A stretch of 64,000 nucleotides of DNA, taken from positions 58,154,429 to 58,218,428 of the forward strand of contig JBCNJP010000006.1 in assembly GCA_039602395.1 (NCBI GenBank), written 5' to 3'. The translations under genes were made by a program, and so were the position numbers. How positions within the stretch are numbered: the first letter of the stretch is position 1; each line of letters begins with the position of its first letter. This DNA comes from Deinandra increscens subsp. villosa (taxonomy: Eukaryota > Streptophyta > Magnoliopsida > Asterales > Asteraceae). A model generated the notes under the pieces. It did not search any database. It saw only the letters and a list, made by a program, of their open reading frames with translations, and was not told the DNA's origin. Shown here piece by piece: positions 23,038 to 35,166 of the stretch.

Positions 23038-25750
23038 TTAGATGCGTTGGGATCGACCCGATTTAACAAGATCGGGTCGCCCAGTGTCTTCCACATAGTC
23101 ATCGTTGGCTTTGGAAACAATCTTTGGTTTCCATATCTTTAAAGATTTTGAGTTTTGATCAGAACCAGAATTAGAATCAACTGGCGTACTCGGCTTGAAC
23201 CAAGATGACTTACGAGTTGATTTCACTTTTGGAGACCACTGTTCATCAGAAATTTGACCTTTGTTATCCACATATTTAGCAAGGTTGTGGATATATGCAG
23301 TCGCCGGACAATCAACAGCAAGATGTTCAGGCTGACGGCATGCATAACAAAGTCTCTCACGGAATTTAAAAACATTTGAACAATTTTGTGCATTGTGAGA
23401 ACATAAAGAATGATCATAACTAAAATTATCAAAGAAATCATCATAAGAATCATACCTCGGAGATGGACTTCGTGAAATACCTTTTGATTCAGATGAAGAA
23501 CCTCTAGAAGAATAAAACAATTGTTGCGTCTAAGGAGGTGATTTCTTTTGAGTCTTGATCTTCAACACTTTCTCCTTTTTCTTTGATTGTTGTCCTTGAA
23601 CAAGAACATCTTTAATTTCAAACCCCAAACCTTTGTGCTTGAAACCCGAAGTCTTTGAAGATTCAGATTGAGAACCAAAAGCATCTCTCCCTTTGGCTTC
23701 TCTAGTAAATTAAGCTTTAATTTCCTTCAACCTGTTCTCTTGCACCAAAGATTTAGCAGCTTCCTCTTCAGATGAAGAACTTGAACATTTCTTAGCTTTG
23801 CCAAATACATTTTCATTTTTCAGACATGATGAACTTGAAACAAACGTGGGAGCTTTAGCAAAAGTAACCTTCTTCTTAGACTTATTTTTCTTCTTCTTGG
23901 CTGATGTTGCAAACTTGGAATAATCAAGCATTTCAGCCTTTGGATCAAGTGGAGCAGAAGTAAACTCAGATAAATCCACCGGTTGAGGAACCTTGTGAAT
24001 ATCAGTTTCTTTGGAACTATGCTCACTCCAATCCTGCTTATACAAGAAGTTCAGCAACGTTAGTGATAAGTTGCAATTCTTGACTTGCCTTTGTAATTCC
24101 AAAATCTCCAGCTTTAATTAAGAAATTTTCTGTTGAGCATCAAACACCTATTTTTGGGACTTGATGAATTTTCCATTTAAATCATTATACTCATAAGTTT
24201 GCAACTTCCTTTCACATTCAGCTAAGACTTCTTCTGTAACTTTCTCCCACTTCTTTTTTAATATTTTCACATCCTTTGTTAAAACTTTATTCTTATCTCG
24301 AAGAAGAACATTTGAATCTTGAAGTGAAGACACTTTTGTTTGAAGTTTCTCAATTGTAGCAGCGGATTCAACAAGTGCATTAGCTTTTTCATATTTTTGT
24401 TGAACTGGATAGCTTTTCTCAAATAATTTTTCAAAATCTTGTGCTGCATCTAATGCTTCAGCTTTGGCCGTTTCACATTCTTCAGCCAATTTACTCTTTT
24501 CTTTCATCACATCTTCATGAACATGAACCAACTCATAATATTTCTTCTGAAATTCTTCCAATTCTTTCTTTAGTACCACAATCTCTTCAGTTGATACTTC
24601 AGAACCTCTTTCTAGACTTGCATTCTTGTTGCGTAATTTCACACATTGAAGACATTTAGATTCTTCGGCCTTTGAGCTATCAGTTACCTTTTGCAAAACC
24701 TCTTTGACCAATGATATGCTTGAATTAGAATCAGAATCAGTGAGAAGACTATCATCATCATGATGAGCTATCAAAGCAACAGTAATAGGAGCATGTGACA
24801 GTTTTGTAATATCAGAATCCGTATTCCAGGAAAATTCATCTGGATGCCAAAATATTCATGCCAAGTTGTTATCAACGGAATCAGATGCTTTTTGAACTTT
24901 TAGATCCGGATTTAAGGACTGAACAACCAAATGAGCATGTTGACCAGACTTCAATTTATTTTCAGTGGACATTGGGCATTCTCGGGCAAAATGTCCATAC
25001 ACCGAACATTTAAAACACTTAACTTTGAATTTGTCTAATCCAATCTTTCAATCTTGATTCAATCTTTTATTCTCTGTTCTGCTAAAAAAATTTATTCGTT
25101 CTTCGAACCAACATAGCATACTGCCAATTCAAATCCATTTCTTCCAAATGATCATAATCGACCTGATCACAATCTTCATTTGTCAATTCTACGTTACTTA
25201 CTGAACCAGTAATAACTCAAAATATGAAGATACCAATGCATAAATTAAAGCCATATAATCATCGGTTGTTTGAGCAGATAACGCGGTTTGTGTTGAAGAA
25301 CTAGGAATTGAAATAGTACAACCAGTAGAGTAACTAGATTGTCAGATTTACCTGCAATGAATGCTGTAGGAGGTGCGTAATTAAGAATATTTGACTTCAG
25401 AGTATTCATGGTTGAATCATTTTAACCATGATACACAGCAGGATTCTGGAGGATGAGCCAGTATAGTCAACATCATTTGATACACAGCAGGATTCTGGAG
25501 GATAGCCATATACACAGCTCTCCAGATGCATCCTTGAGGATAAACCTGTTCATTGTTCATCATGAAGGATAGCCATATATCAACATCATTTGTCCCATTT
25601 CAACAGGTAAGCTTCCAAAATCGTTTAATCCAACTATGATAATCTTCCAGTTTGTAGCAATTTGGCGAACTTTCTCGCTCACTAAATGTGTCCAATCTTG
25701 AAATCATATTTGGAATTGATTCATTCTGATAATGCTTGAAAATCTGACAT
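23038..25750 (-). pseudogene. Degraded large gag (copy I)
   Basis: The start is the ATG at 25748-25750 (MSDFQAL...), followed by a broken UBN2-like region (KLEDYHSWIKRF in another frame). A first zinc knuckle CFKCSVYGHFAREC is encoded near 24976-25017. Then come an acidic DDDSLLTDSDSNSS stretch and a long coiled coil rich in K/E/L (24148-24774). A lysine-rich patch (KKKKNKSKKK, in 23710-24102) follows, and a second knuckle CYACRQPEHLAVDC (in 23038-23520). The last residues include DTGRPDLVKSG before a stop. Several stops and frameshifts separate these blocks, and a local duplication of 'CACAGCAGGATTCTGGAGGA' (25434 and 25483) disrupts the N-terminal part. No pol follows. Confidence 0.75.
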
Positions 25751-25774
25751 TATGACAAACTGGTTACTATTCAC

Positions 25775-26050
25775 CCGAACTGAATCCGAATTTGAGGTTG
25801 CTTATCTAAACTCTACCAAACCGAATCCAAACAGAAAATGTAGTCAAACCTCAGCCGAACCTTGACTTCGGATGATCCGAACAGAAGCCGAACTAGAACC
25901 AAACTAAAACAGACTGTCCAAACCTGAGCCGAACTGAACCCGAACTTGGTACGAACTCTAACTGAACTAACACAAACACCCGAACTGGATCCAAACCTTG
26001 AGTTCGGAGCGGTTATTTTGTGAATTTTTAGATCTCAGCCGAACTGGAAA
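25775..26050 (-). repeat. CCGAAC-motif cluster in leader (copy I)
   Basis: More than ten scattered (C)CGAAC(T/C) motifs and one GTTCGGA between gag and the primer site, as in the related elements. Confidence 0.65.
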
Positions 26051-26280
26051 CGAACAAAAACATTCTTGACTCAAATTTCGTGATTTTCAGTGTTTTTGAA
26101 CGAGATTTTCAACAAGGACTAAGATAAACTCGAAAGGAACGCTTTAGGAGAAGATATTTCACAGAAAGCACACTTGAGATGATCAAACGGGTACAAAATC
26201 GATTAGATTTTGTAAAAAACCCAAAATTTTGACTCAAAATGATGAAAAACAGAGATTTCCGACCAGTAGAATGAACCTAT

Positions 26281-26292
26281 AGCTCTGATACC
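26281..26292 (-). other. Primer binding site (tRNA-iMet)
   Basis: Reverse complement TGGTATCAGAGC, 2 bp from the 5' LTR at 26295. Confidence 0.9.
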
Positions 26293-26294
26293 AT

Positions 26295-26633
26295 TTGTAA
26301 ATATGTGAGCGTTGGATCATCTACTCGGTCGTATCGAAATCAATGTAAAACGTATGAACACGATGAGTAAATACAAAGGAACGTGTATTAGACCACAAAG
26401 AGATTACACATAAAACACACATGGAAGATATGGGCAGTTCTCCTGAATTCTATACAAGACAAGCTATTTATAGTTGAACTTCAAAGTGCAAAACTACGAC
26501 CATCCGAACTACCAGTTCGGACAAGTTCGTGTGAGTCTGAACTGGCAGTTCGCCTCTAGTTCGGACAGCACATCTTTACATCTTTGTCTTGTATTCGATA
26601 CTTCACATGACGACCAAGAATTATGCATCAACA
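26295..26633 (-). repeat. 5' LTR of copia-like element copy I
   Basis: 339 bp, partner of 21127-21456. Differences include small indels around the 'AGATTACACA' region and loss of part of the second palindrome ('GTGAGTCTGAACTGGCAG'). Confidence 0.9.
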
Positions 26634-26638
26634 TTAAA

Positions 26639-27186
26639 TAAAATAATAATATACATGTGAACATGTCAATGTTAAACACCAATAACAAACAAATTGAACA
26701 TGTAGTAAGTAATACCTAAACACAAATGTGTTAAGCCAAAACTAAAAAAACCTAAATAAAAAATAAACAAGAGAAAAGAAAATAAGAAATCAAAAAAACA
26801 AAATGACAAAAAAAATAATTGTGAATGTAGGACTTGTAAGATTTAACTTGAGACCTAAGGGTTTATCACATGCATTTCTTCTACTAAACCACCCAACTCA
26901 TTTATGATTTTAATTGTCTTTGTTGTTCATATTACCGTTCCAAAGATACGACTAAAGAACAGTCGTACCATACATCCTCCGTCAAGTCTTTAGAATGAAA
27001 AATTGTCTCATTCCTTGTTTTCAAATTTATCCACCAAGACGTCATCATAATAGATTCCACCACATCTTTCTTCCCTTTAACCAACTTTAGTGACTCCAAT
27101 TCACCAAGAAAGCAATATTGTCACCTTGAGAGAGTCTGGTAATTTAGCCCAACCATGCCGTAATATAATGTCATATACTAGTAGCG
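26639..27186. other. Non-coding; nothing identified
   Basis: A-rich then mixed sequence without a recognisable frame or element end. Confidence 0.4.
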
Positions 27187-27761
27187 ATTGATGTGTTGCA
27201 AACACATCGTGTATTTGTATAGTAATCAAGTCGGTTTTTATGTCCATTTGAGTCATTTTATATGTTTTTAGTCACTTGTGGTTTATTGAGTCTTTATTAT
27301 GGTTATTATGTGCGTTTGTAGGTATTTGATAGATTCCCAAGGCCACACATTAGTTAAAGAGAACGAACAAAAGAAAAGAATGAAGAATTGCTGGAAAAAG
27401 GGGGTCTAGGTGTATCGCCTAGACCGAAGATATTGTTAAGTGATACACGCGCCAGGAAAAAGTCAAAGGCGGCTTAGCGAGCTTTGACCCAACTATTTTG
27501 TCATTTTGTGCTTTTGTGCCTCCAAGCGTATCGCTTGGAGGGTGCTTGCCATGTAAGCGATACACGTAGATTGCTATTTTCCGCAAACCCTAATAAATCC
27601 TTATAAATTTGGGTTAAGTCATTAGTTCGGGACTTTTTGAGCTATTGCCGATTTCTGGAGTTTTTGAAGACGAATATGAAGAGGAGGAACCCTAGGGAGG
27701 TCGGTTGAGAGGCTAGAGATCAAGCACTCTGACGGTTGCACCGTTACTTGTTGATTAATTG
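27187..27761 (+). mobile_element. Truncated gypsy LTR start (Athila/Tat-like)
   Basis: Begins TGATGTGTTGCAAACACATC, itself an inverted repeat. Contains two palindromes, CCAAGCGTATCGCTTGG (27532-27548) and the hairpin GGTCTAGG...CCTAGACC (27403-27425), shortly before TATAAATT (27602-27609). It stops where a second LTR start (TGATAAAATG) appears at 27762, so it is a 5' piece only. Start coordinate and family are inference. Confidence 0.5.
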
Positions 27762-28944
27762 TGATAAAATGTGGTTTTAGTGTTCTTAATATTGTAAATT
27801 CATGAATATTGGTGACTATGCGAAACTGTGTGTTTGCAGGTTAAAATGGGCCTAAACAAGCTAATTAGAAGTTCCAAAAAGTTAGGAGGAAGTTTGAGCA
27901 AAGATGGTCAAGTAAAAGTAAAGAACGAAGAAGAGGACACCTTGGGCCTAGCATAAGCTACGCCACCACCGTAGCTTACGGTGGTGGCCAAACTTTAAAA
28001 CTGCCACCATGGGTCAGCATGGAGCTGGTGTAAGACAACACAAGCCCACCGTAAGCTACGGTGGCCAGCGTAGCTTACGGTGGAGGCTGTTTCCTGAAGC
28101 GTAAAAAGTCGATTAAAAGTGTCTTTTGGTGGTCTTTTTAGTTTCAACTCGTACTTAACAATTGGGAGACGAACCAAAGACGATCATAGGCGATTTTGGA
28201 GTAGGAGAGGAGTGGAGGAACGCAATTCTAACATTGGATTCGTTGGAGAATCATCTATGGCAATCATCATCATCATTGTTGCAATCAATTTCGTCATGAG
28301 CGGCTAGTCTTTAGTGTTCTTCTTGGATGTAAGATTTTAATGTAAACAACAATATTGATGTTTTTTAATTCTAGAATAGTGATCTAAGCATTCGATGCTT
28401 TTCACTAGGATGTTTATGTGATTGTTCGTAACTTTTTATATTTTGTTTAATCGAATTTGTGAACCATATGCTCTTGGTGCCATTGACAGTTGAGATTTAG
28501 TGGGTAGGATATTTGGTTAATATCTATATTGATTGATCATCGGGTGACAACCTTGCGTTAGTAACCCGAGTGCTTTGTCCCTTTTTATCACGACAGTTAC
28601 ATTTACATGAATCATGTCTATGTGATTCTTTCTAGTTACATCATTATTGTTTGTTTGCATGGAAATCTGAAATCTGAGAAGGTCACCCTTGTTTGATTGT
28701 TAAAAAAACCAAAAAGCTTAGATTGTCACTTAATATCTAGTTGTTAATTTAGTATCTAGTTGTTCAAAACCAACTTATCAAACACAACTCATTGTCATAT
28801 TTAAATTCAAGTTTTCAATTTGGTATAATTCAAGTCATAAAAGTAGCACATACTCCACAATCTCCCTGTGTTCGACACCCGCTTACCACTATCTAAATTA
28901 GTGGTTTTGGGTTTATTTTTTAGTGAGACTTCGACCTCACGTCA
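27762..28944 (+). mobile_element. Gypsy (Athila/Tat-like) 5' LTR
   Basis: Start TGATAAAATG (approximate), end ...CTCACGTCA, followed 5 bp later by a tRNA-Asp-type primer site. Contains strong palindromes built on GTAGCTTACGGTGG (27963-27987 and 28047-28083) and a U5 ending with the lineage-typical 'CTCCCTGTGTTCGACACCCG' phrase. Confidence 0.6.
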
Positions 28945-28949
28945 AATTT

Positions 28950-28967
28950 TGGCGTCGTTGCCGGGGA
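28950..28967 (+). other. Primer binding site (tRNA-Asp type)
   Basis: TGGCGTCGTTGCCGGGGA differs at one base from TGGCGCCGTTGCCGGGGA, the Athila/Tat-clade primer site. Confidence 0.8.
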
Positions 28968-29073
28968 GCTAGTGCGCTTAGTATTATATTATGTTGTTTG
29001 AATTTTATATAAAAAACTAAAAAAAAACCAACTTTTTTTATTTGTGTTCGGGGACAACCTGAGAACTTTGTGG

Positions 29074-29135
29074 GTATGTTCAATAGAAACCCTCACGAGA
29101 CCCCACTCGTCCACTCGGGCTACCGAGGGGTTTAA
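29074..29135 (+). pseudogene. Gypsy gag start relic
   Basis: An ATG after the leader opens MFNRNPHETPLVHSGYRGV and then stops. By position and wording this is the start of the gag of an Athila/Tat-like element. Sequence typical of the region after pol appears within about 150 bp, so almost the whole gag-pol is deleted. Confidence 0.4.
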
Positions 29136-31148
29136 AGGGCTTGTTGCATATAATATATGCAACCGTGATTCCTACGAAAGTGAGTATTAGGAGTTTTATT
29201 TTATCTTATTTCTTCATACTTTGAAAAATTAATTATTTTCAATTAAATTTCAACTTATAGATTGCATTAGAGACATTGCAATGTTTTAAGTTGGGGAGGA
29301 GAGTTTACATATTTGGTGGTTGAAAAGTCTTCATGAGCTTAAAAAAACTGCAAAATTTAAATAATAATAATAACTAATTTATGCTAATAGTGACGTGAGA
29401 AGTTTTCTTCTGCACGCTTTTGTAGATTGTGAAGATAGACTTTAAGGATCATCACCGCACACGAGGCTCTTGCCATGACATCTTAATCAGGTGAACTTGT
29501 TCCTTATTATATTTGGTTAAAAGTAATTGATTCTATCATTTTGCATGTTAGTATTAATTTAGTTTGCTTAAACCATTTGTATATATTTTGCATTTAGTTA
29601 GTTGAATAAACCGGTTTGTGATCATGATGAAAAGTGATGAATTCCAATAGTCTAAGACTTTTGCATTTTGTAGGAGATGATAGAAAAATCAATAGGTTAA
29701 GTCATGCATGAAATGAAATGACCGGAGATGAACCTATGTTAGATTTTTGGTGTGCTAATAGGCTTGGCCCGGTTTGGATCTTCACTATACAATTTAACCA
29801 TGATAAAAATTTATGGGCTTGGCTACCACCTCTTGCAAGTAAGTATTAAAACAGAGTCTTTTGCAATATAGGTTGAGAGTGTAGTCCTCTCTCTCGCACA
29901 CCATGTTCTATTAGTTTGGCATGTAATCATGGGGTAACAATAGTGATAGTTGATAGTATGCATGTTTCACACCTTTACTTTATCCCTACCGTTTCCATGA
30001 GATCATTGAGCCTATTTATGCATTATTTTATGCTTCATTTATTTAAACTTGATTCTTGGTTGAGAGTGATCATAATGTGATATTCATTTTAGAACTCGTG
30101 CGTTTATGCATTTCAAAATCATGAACTGGAACTAACATAAACATGATGGAGGCATTAGGATTAAACCGTAGTTAAACCAATTTTAGACAACCTCCCACTT
30201 GTAACATCATCCTTTAGAAGCCAGTTTGAGCCTTACCCTTCGTTTGCTTTAACCCGAAATTGCTAACCCAATTAGCCTTGTAGCCCTTTTTATTTTTTAT
30301 TTTTTATTTTTTATTTTTAACCCTTGTGATCGAAATCTAATCCTTGTTTTGTTCATAGTAGTTATCAAGTATGTAAAAAAAAAAGAGAGAAAAATGAAGA
30401 AAAAAAACAAGAAAAGAAATTCCCAGCTATGTAGAGGTCAAAATGACCAAAGTACAGTAACAAAAACAAATAAGTTAGTGTAATATGTGGAAAATACATT
30501 CCACTAATTTTCAGTTGTTAGTTGCTTGTTTAGTAGGCTTTAGATTGGATTTCAATTACGGTCGCCCCCTTAAAACATCCTTTTGTCCTACCCTTAACCT
30601 CAGCCCAACATTACAACCCGTGAAAGACCTCCTGATTTGTGTTAAGTTTCATGTTAATTGGTGGAGATTTGATTTGCATACGAGCTTATGATAATGATAT
30701 TGCATCAATGATTTGAGTGTCTAGAAATACTAGTACATCATTTACTAGTCCGTATATCCAATCGAGGGGAGTGATGAATTATGAGCGGGTGTGAATACAT
30801 GTATACTAGATGCTTGAAACATGCTTAGCTTTGCTAAAAAAATGTTACCTTTATGTGTCAAATTGTGGTCCATGGTTCATCAAGTGCGGGTTTGTGAGTC
30901 CTCAATAAACTTTGAGATTTGGTGAAGTTTACTAAAAGCATTTGAGTGTGGAAACCTATAATCTTGTTGGTAAAGACATTAATTGTGTATGTATAGTGGC
31001 TGAGAAGAACATGGTTGAGTTTAAATAGGACTAATATACTAGCAACCTGGTTTGGCATGGTAGTATTTCCCCAAACGGAATGAGTGTATTTAAACTAAAA
31101 TATTGATTATGATCTCATTGCAAGTCTTTTTCGGGACGAAAAAGTTTT
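29136..31148 (+). mobile_element. Gypsy 3' internal (post-pol) region
   Basis: No coding frame of note. The phrase 'GCAATGTTTTAAGTTGGGGA' (29280-29299) and the long non-coding run up to a polypurine tract are the layout of the untranslated 3' interior of Athila/Tat elements. Contains a (TTTTTAT)n-like patch at 30288-30319. Confidence 0.5.
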
Positions 31149-31159
31149 AAGTTGGGAGG
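31149..31159 (+). other. Polypurine tract
   Basis: AAGTTGGGAGG, 2 bp before an LTR start TGATCGGTGCATG. Confidence 0.65.
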
Positions 31160-31161
31160 TT

Positions 31162-32922
31162 TGATCGGTGCATGTTGTGCTTACGTTATTAGCTATTATT
31201 TCTCTATAAAATGCACCGATATGATTATAAAATGTACCATTTTCATCAATTTTTATATTTTACACATTATTAAGAAAATGAGCTAAAAGTATATATCTCA
31301 TGTCATTTTATTGTAACCAAATCAATAGTATTAGTATTAGTTTATGTACTTTCATTTGGTTATGGTTATTATGATTGAGAGAGTGTGTGATTGTTGCACT
31401 ATAATAGAGAATTTAATTGTTTGCGAATTATTAATACAAGAAACGAAAGTGCAGCAAATGTAAAATGACAAAACATGGGCCAACTAATAAACAAATGGAT
31501 GAGGTGCATGATTTAAATTGGGCCGAGAGAACTAGAGTGGGCTGCAAACACAAAGAAAAAAAATCTAGATAACAATGCTTGGCATGTGGGCTAACGAGGG
31601 CAGCAAAGAAAAAGGAATGTGGGAATTTAAAAAAGGCGTTCGATTACATCACGAAGAAAGGAATTCGTTCGATAGTTTCCAGGGGAGTTCACAAAGGACG
31701 AACGTCAGTCCCCAATAGGGGCTGCTGTGAGCAGATTGAAGGCAAGGTTCGTCACACGGATTTGAGAGGCATTAAGGAGTTTACTTAATATTTTAATCAA
31801 GAATCGTTATGGTGACAATCTCTGATTTCTTTGTTATTATGTTTACTTAAGTATTACCCTTGATCACAATCGGGTGTAGGTTTTAAATTAGCAATTGTAT
31901 TCAACTTGGTTTCATTTTTACTAGACATAAATTATGCTTTAGTTGTTTAAACATGTTGACAATTAGGGTTTGTTTTATGTTGTTTGATATATGGATGTGT
32001 TTGGAAGATGTATATCTCTGGTTTAATACTCATTAGTCCACTATCGGTCATGGAATCGTTAACCATCTAGTGTTGTGTTGTATTATATTTATATGTTGAT
32101 AGTTGTGTAGTACACATCCTAGCGTGTGTTCGTATCTGGTCTTTGAATCATTAAGTCAACACGGCCGGATTCCTTAGTCTCACAATTGTCCGCTATTTCA
32201 TATATTAAACAATACTATGTCTATGTAGTTATTTAGTAAAATGAAATCAGGTTATACTATTGTTTTCTAATTCCAAACTTGAGTTTAGTGTTTGTGTTGC
32301 TAGTTATTCAATCTGACTTTTGAGCATGTACTAGACTTGAATGTACTCTTATTATTTTTACTAGTGAATAATTTGAGTATGTTTAGGCGAGCCTTGTAGG
32401 ACAAACTATTTGATCACACATCAATGCATCGTCCCATTCATTTGGTTTTTATATCATTGAGGAGCAAGTTGCTATTGATTGTAGAGTTTAGTTTGTTGAT
32501 GATTACGTTGTGTACCTTATGTTATCTTATTCCTTCGGTCTATAATCGTTGCATCTAAGTTGCATGAATGATGTATTCCTTAATCATCCTTTGTTCATAT
32601 ATGTTAAACGAGGTTATGTCTGTGTAGCTTACTAGTGTAGTTTACTAAGACAGGTTATACATTGTGCTATCAAATCTGAACCCGAATATGATTGCTTGTT
32701 CTTTCTTGTGCTTTTGTGTGTTGTTTGTTTATTTTTCTTAGTTTAATTGCAAATTAGGTTAACATTAGTTTAGTTCAAACCAATCAAATCTTTGTGTTTT
32801 CTTTTTCTTTTAATCGAACAAAACTATATAATACTAACCACATGCTCCTCGTGGATACGATACCCTACTTACCCTAGCTATCTAGGTTAATGGGTTTTTG
32901 AATGACTTGACGACGGTCATCA
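31162..32922 (+). mobile_element. Gypsy (Athila/Tat-like) 3' LTR
   Basis: About 1.76 kb, starting TGATCGGTGCATGTTG and ending near ...ACGGTCATCA (TGAT...ATCA ends). Preceded by a polypurine tract. It does not match the 5' LTR at 27762-28944, so the two LTRs around this interior come from different elements. The right end is approximate; no target duplication is recognised. Confidence 0.55.
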
Positions 32923-34093
32923 CACTCAAATGCACATCGCATGTCGGGTTTCAATTTCTCCATTGATTTCTGCGTACTTAACTTTGAACCATGTTTCTTT
33001 GTCAAGTTTATAACTTTATATTTGTTCTTGACTGGATTATGGTCCTAGGTTAAGCACCTAGTGCTGCCAACCTAGGCCGAATGCTAACTTATTTGTGTTA
33101 TTGACTCGTTTTCTGTTTATGATAATAAGATGATGGATTCAATAGTTCTTTAAAGTTCATTAATTTTATGCAATTCATGCATATGTATGCTTGAGTTAGG
33201 TTTAGAATTGTTAATTGATTCTTGCTTTCCTTGTGGATGTCTTCTAGTTTGAGTAGAGTAGTCAAAATTGTGTGACTATGTGTTTGCAATTTGATGTGAT
33301 TTACTAGTTAGTAATCATAGAATCAATTGGTGATTGTTTATTTGGTTCTTGTGTGCTGCTATCTTTAGACATTCCAGAAGGGGATTAAGGTATCAATTAG
33401 TTGGGTTGGTTAACTACTTAGGATAACATTATCCCAAAAGGAAATTATCTAGGATAGTTAGTTTATCTACTACTTGTGTTAGTTTTAGAAATCAGTGATG
33501 GCTACGGCTATCTTAAGGTGCCCGAGATTGTTTCGGAGGTGGTTAGGATAGTTGGTTTGGGAAGAACTCACAAGGTGAACCATCCGTTCGAGCACTAGAA
33601 TTATCAGTTAGGAAGGACCGGGAGGTGAACTAACTAAACCAGTGAGCATAATCCAATTTATAGGTATTCTATCAGTAACGTCCGGAGAGTGATTCGGGGG
33701 CTCGTAGTGTGTCTATAGGTTGTGTCATAAGATCCTGGTTCCATCATAGTTATCATAACCGATAGGAGTTAATAGTATGAATTGGGAGTCTAGGCATAGG
33801 TGATGTTGTTTCTCTCATTTGATTTCAACTTCAGTTTCACAGTTTTAGTTGATTAGTCAATCAGTTAGTTAAATTAGTTAAATTCTCTTTTCACAAACCA
33901 ATCTACTCACATTTCCCTTCCATTAAGTCCTAGGTTAAAGTCTTCTCTCATAGTGTCTTTAGGGTTCGATATTCGGTCTTCTGTAGCTATACTGTCACCG
34001 ATAGGTACACTTGCCTTAGGTTCGGTTTAGTTTAATTAGTTTCGGTAAAATTAGGTATGTCTAGGTCTAGGATTAGGTTTAGGATAAATTAGT
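32923..34093 (+). mobile_element. Probable gypsy LTR/U5 fragment
   Basis: No coding frame. The text from about 33360 to 34060 ('GAACTCACAAGGTGAACCAT', 'CGAGCACTAGAATTATCAG', later 'CACCGATAGGTACACTTGCC') has the character of Athila/Tat U5 sequence. A palindromic 'CCTAGGTT...AACCTAGG' is at 33043-33074. I could not find its ends. Confidence 0.35.
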
Positions 34094-35135
34094 TGTATTT
34101 AGGTGTAGTTCCGAACACATCGGCGATCTTATACATTCTCTAAACACATGATCCGACGATTCCACGTGTAAAGAATAAAACACACTGAATAAGTGTGATT
34201 CTAAATCGGTGCATAGACGTATTAGCATTTGATGTCTAATTATTTAAGTCTATAAACATATATTTTGTTGACGTCGAATGATAACTTCGATCTAGTCAGG
34301 TCACCAAAAAATAGACCTTTAAGACGATGACGACGTCTAGGGTTTAGCCTAGACGAATGAACGATTATGGCGACAAAGCTTGCACTCGCGATATCGTAAC
34401 GACGACGACAAAGCTGAGTGGTTATGGTGTCATGCGAGACGGAGATACGCTAGATCGTGACGGCGATCTAGGGTTTGACACGCGACGGCCCTAGAAAGGA
34501 GGGGCGACGGCGGCCAGAAGGACGGCGGCGGTTCACACAGCGGCGGCGGCGACTCTCAAGGTGGTGACGGCGAAGGCGATCTCGGATGATGATGGTGATG
34601 ATCCGCCGATGATCGTTTGCAAGAAACGAGAAGCGATCTCCAACCGAAAAGCTCCTACGATGAAGAGGTTGGTTGCGTGAAGGAGAGGGGGTGGCAGCAC
34701 TAAAAGTGGCACAGAGAGAGGGAGAAGGAGAGAATGAGCAACCAAAACCCTAATCCCTAGCTCTCCTTATATAGGCAACATAGTTGCATCTAGCCCCCTC
34801 CTTGATTTTTTTTAATTGCAATCAACTCCCAAAGTTTACGATTTATTAATAAAACAACTTTTATTAATAAACACACATGTCATAAACTATGAGAAACACA
34901 AATAACTATTTATTTGTTTCACCATAAAACACGAATCGATAAATCGAAATGTTTTTCTCCGTTTATTATCGCATGGATGATTATTTGTAATTAAATAAAT
35001 AATTACACAATTCCGTGAATTACCAGTTAAACAATTTAAGCGGATTTTAATCTCGTTGCCCTCAGTGTAACTCTTTACGGGTCAAACTGGGTCGGGTTCT
35101 TGGAATTGTCGGGTCTGGACATCCAATATCCAACA
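34094..35135 (-). mobile_element. Copia-type LTR (minus orientation), solo or truncated
   Basis: The minus-strand sequence starts TGTTGGATATTGGATGTC at 35135, a common start for long copia LTRs. It includes TATATAAGGAG followed by a C/T-rich 5'-UTR-like stretch and GC-rich transcribed sequence. The left end (34094) is my best guess. Neither a primer site nor a polypurine tract adjoins it, and no target duplication is obvious. A 70-codon minus frame at 34533-34745 is leader sequence, not a gene. Confidence 0.45.
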
Positions 35136-35166
35136 CATGGCATATGAAAAAACATGAGATTGAATC

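Larger units (their letters stand above)
21127..26633 (-). mobile_element. Complete pol-less copia-like LTR element, copy I (5.5 kb)
   Basis: LTRs at 21127-21456 and 26295-26633, both TGTAAAT...ATCAACA, with a perfect 5-bp target duplication TTAAA (21122-21126, 26634-26638). The primer site lies beside the right LTR and the polypurine tract beside the left one, so transcription is leftward. The interior holds a degraded gag reading region (23038-25750) and then about 1.58 kb of non-coding DNA. I see no protease, integrase, reverse transcriptase or RNase H. Organisation matches the element at 47075-53216. Confidence 0.9.

Noticed and set aside
34533..34745. 70-codon minus frame (LLLPLSVPLLVLPPPLL) that resembles a signal peptide.
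   Set aside because: It is CT-rich LTR leader just downstream of TATATAAGG; hydrophobicity is a by-product of composition.
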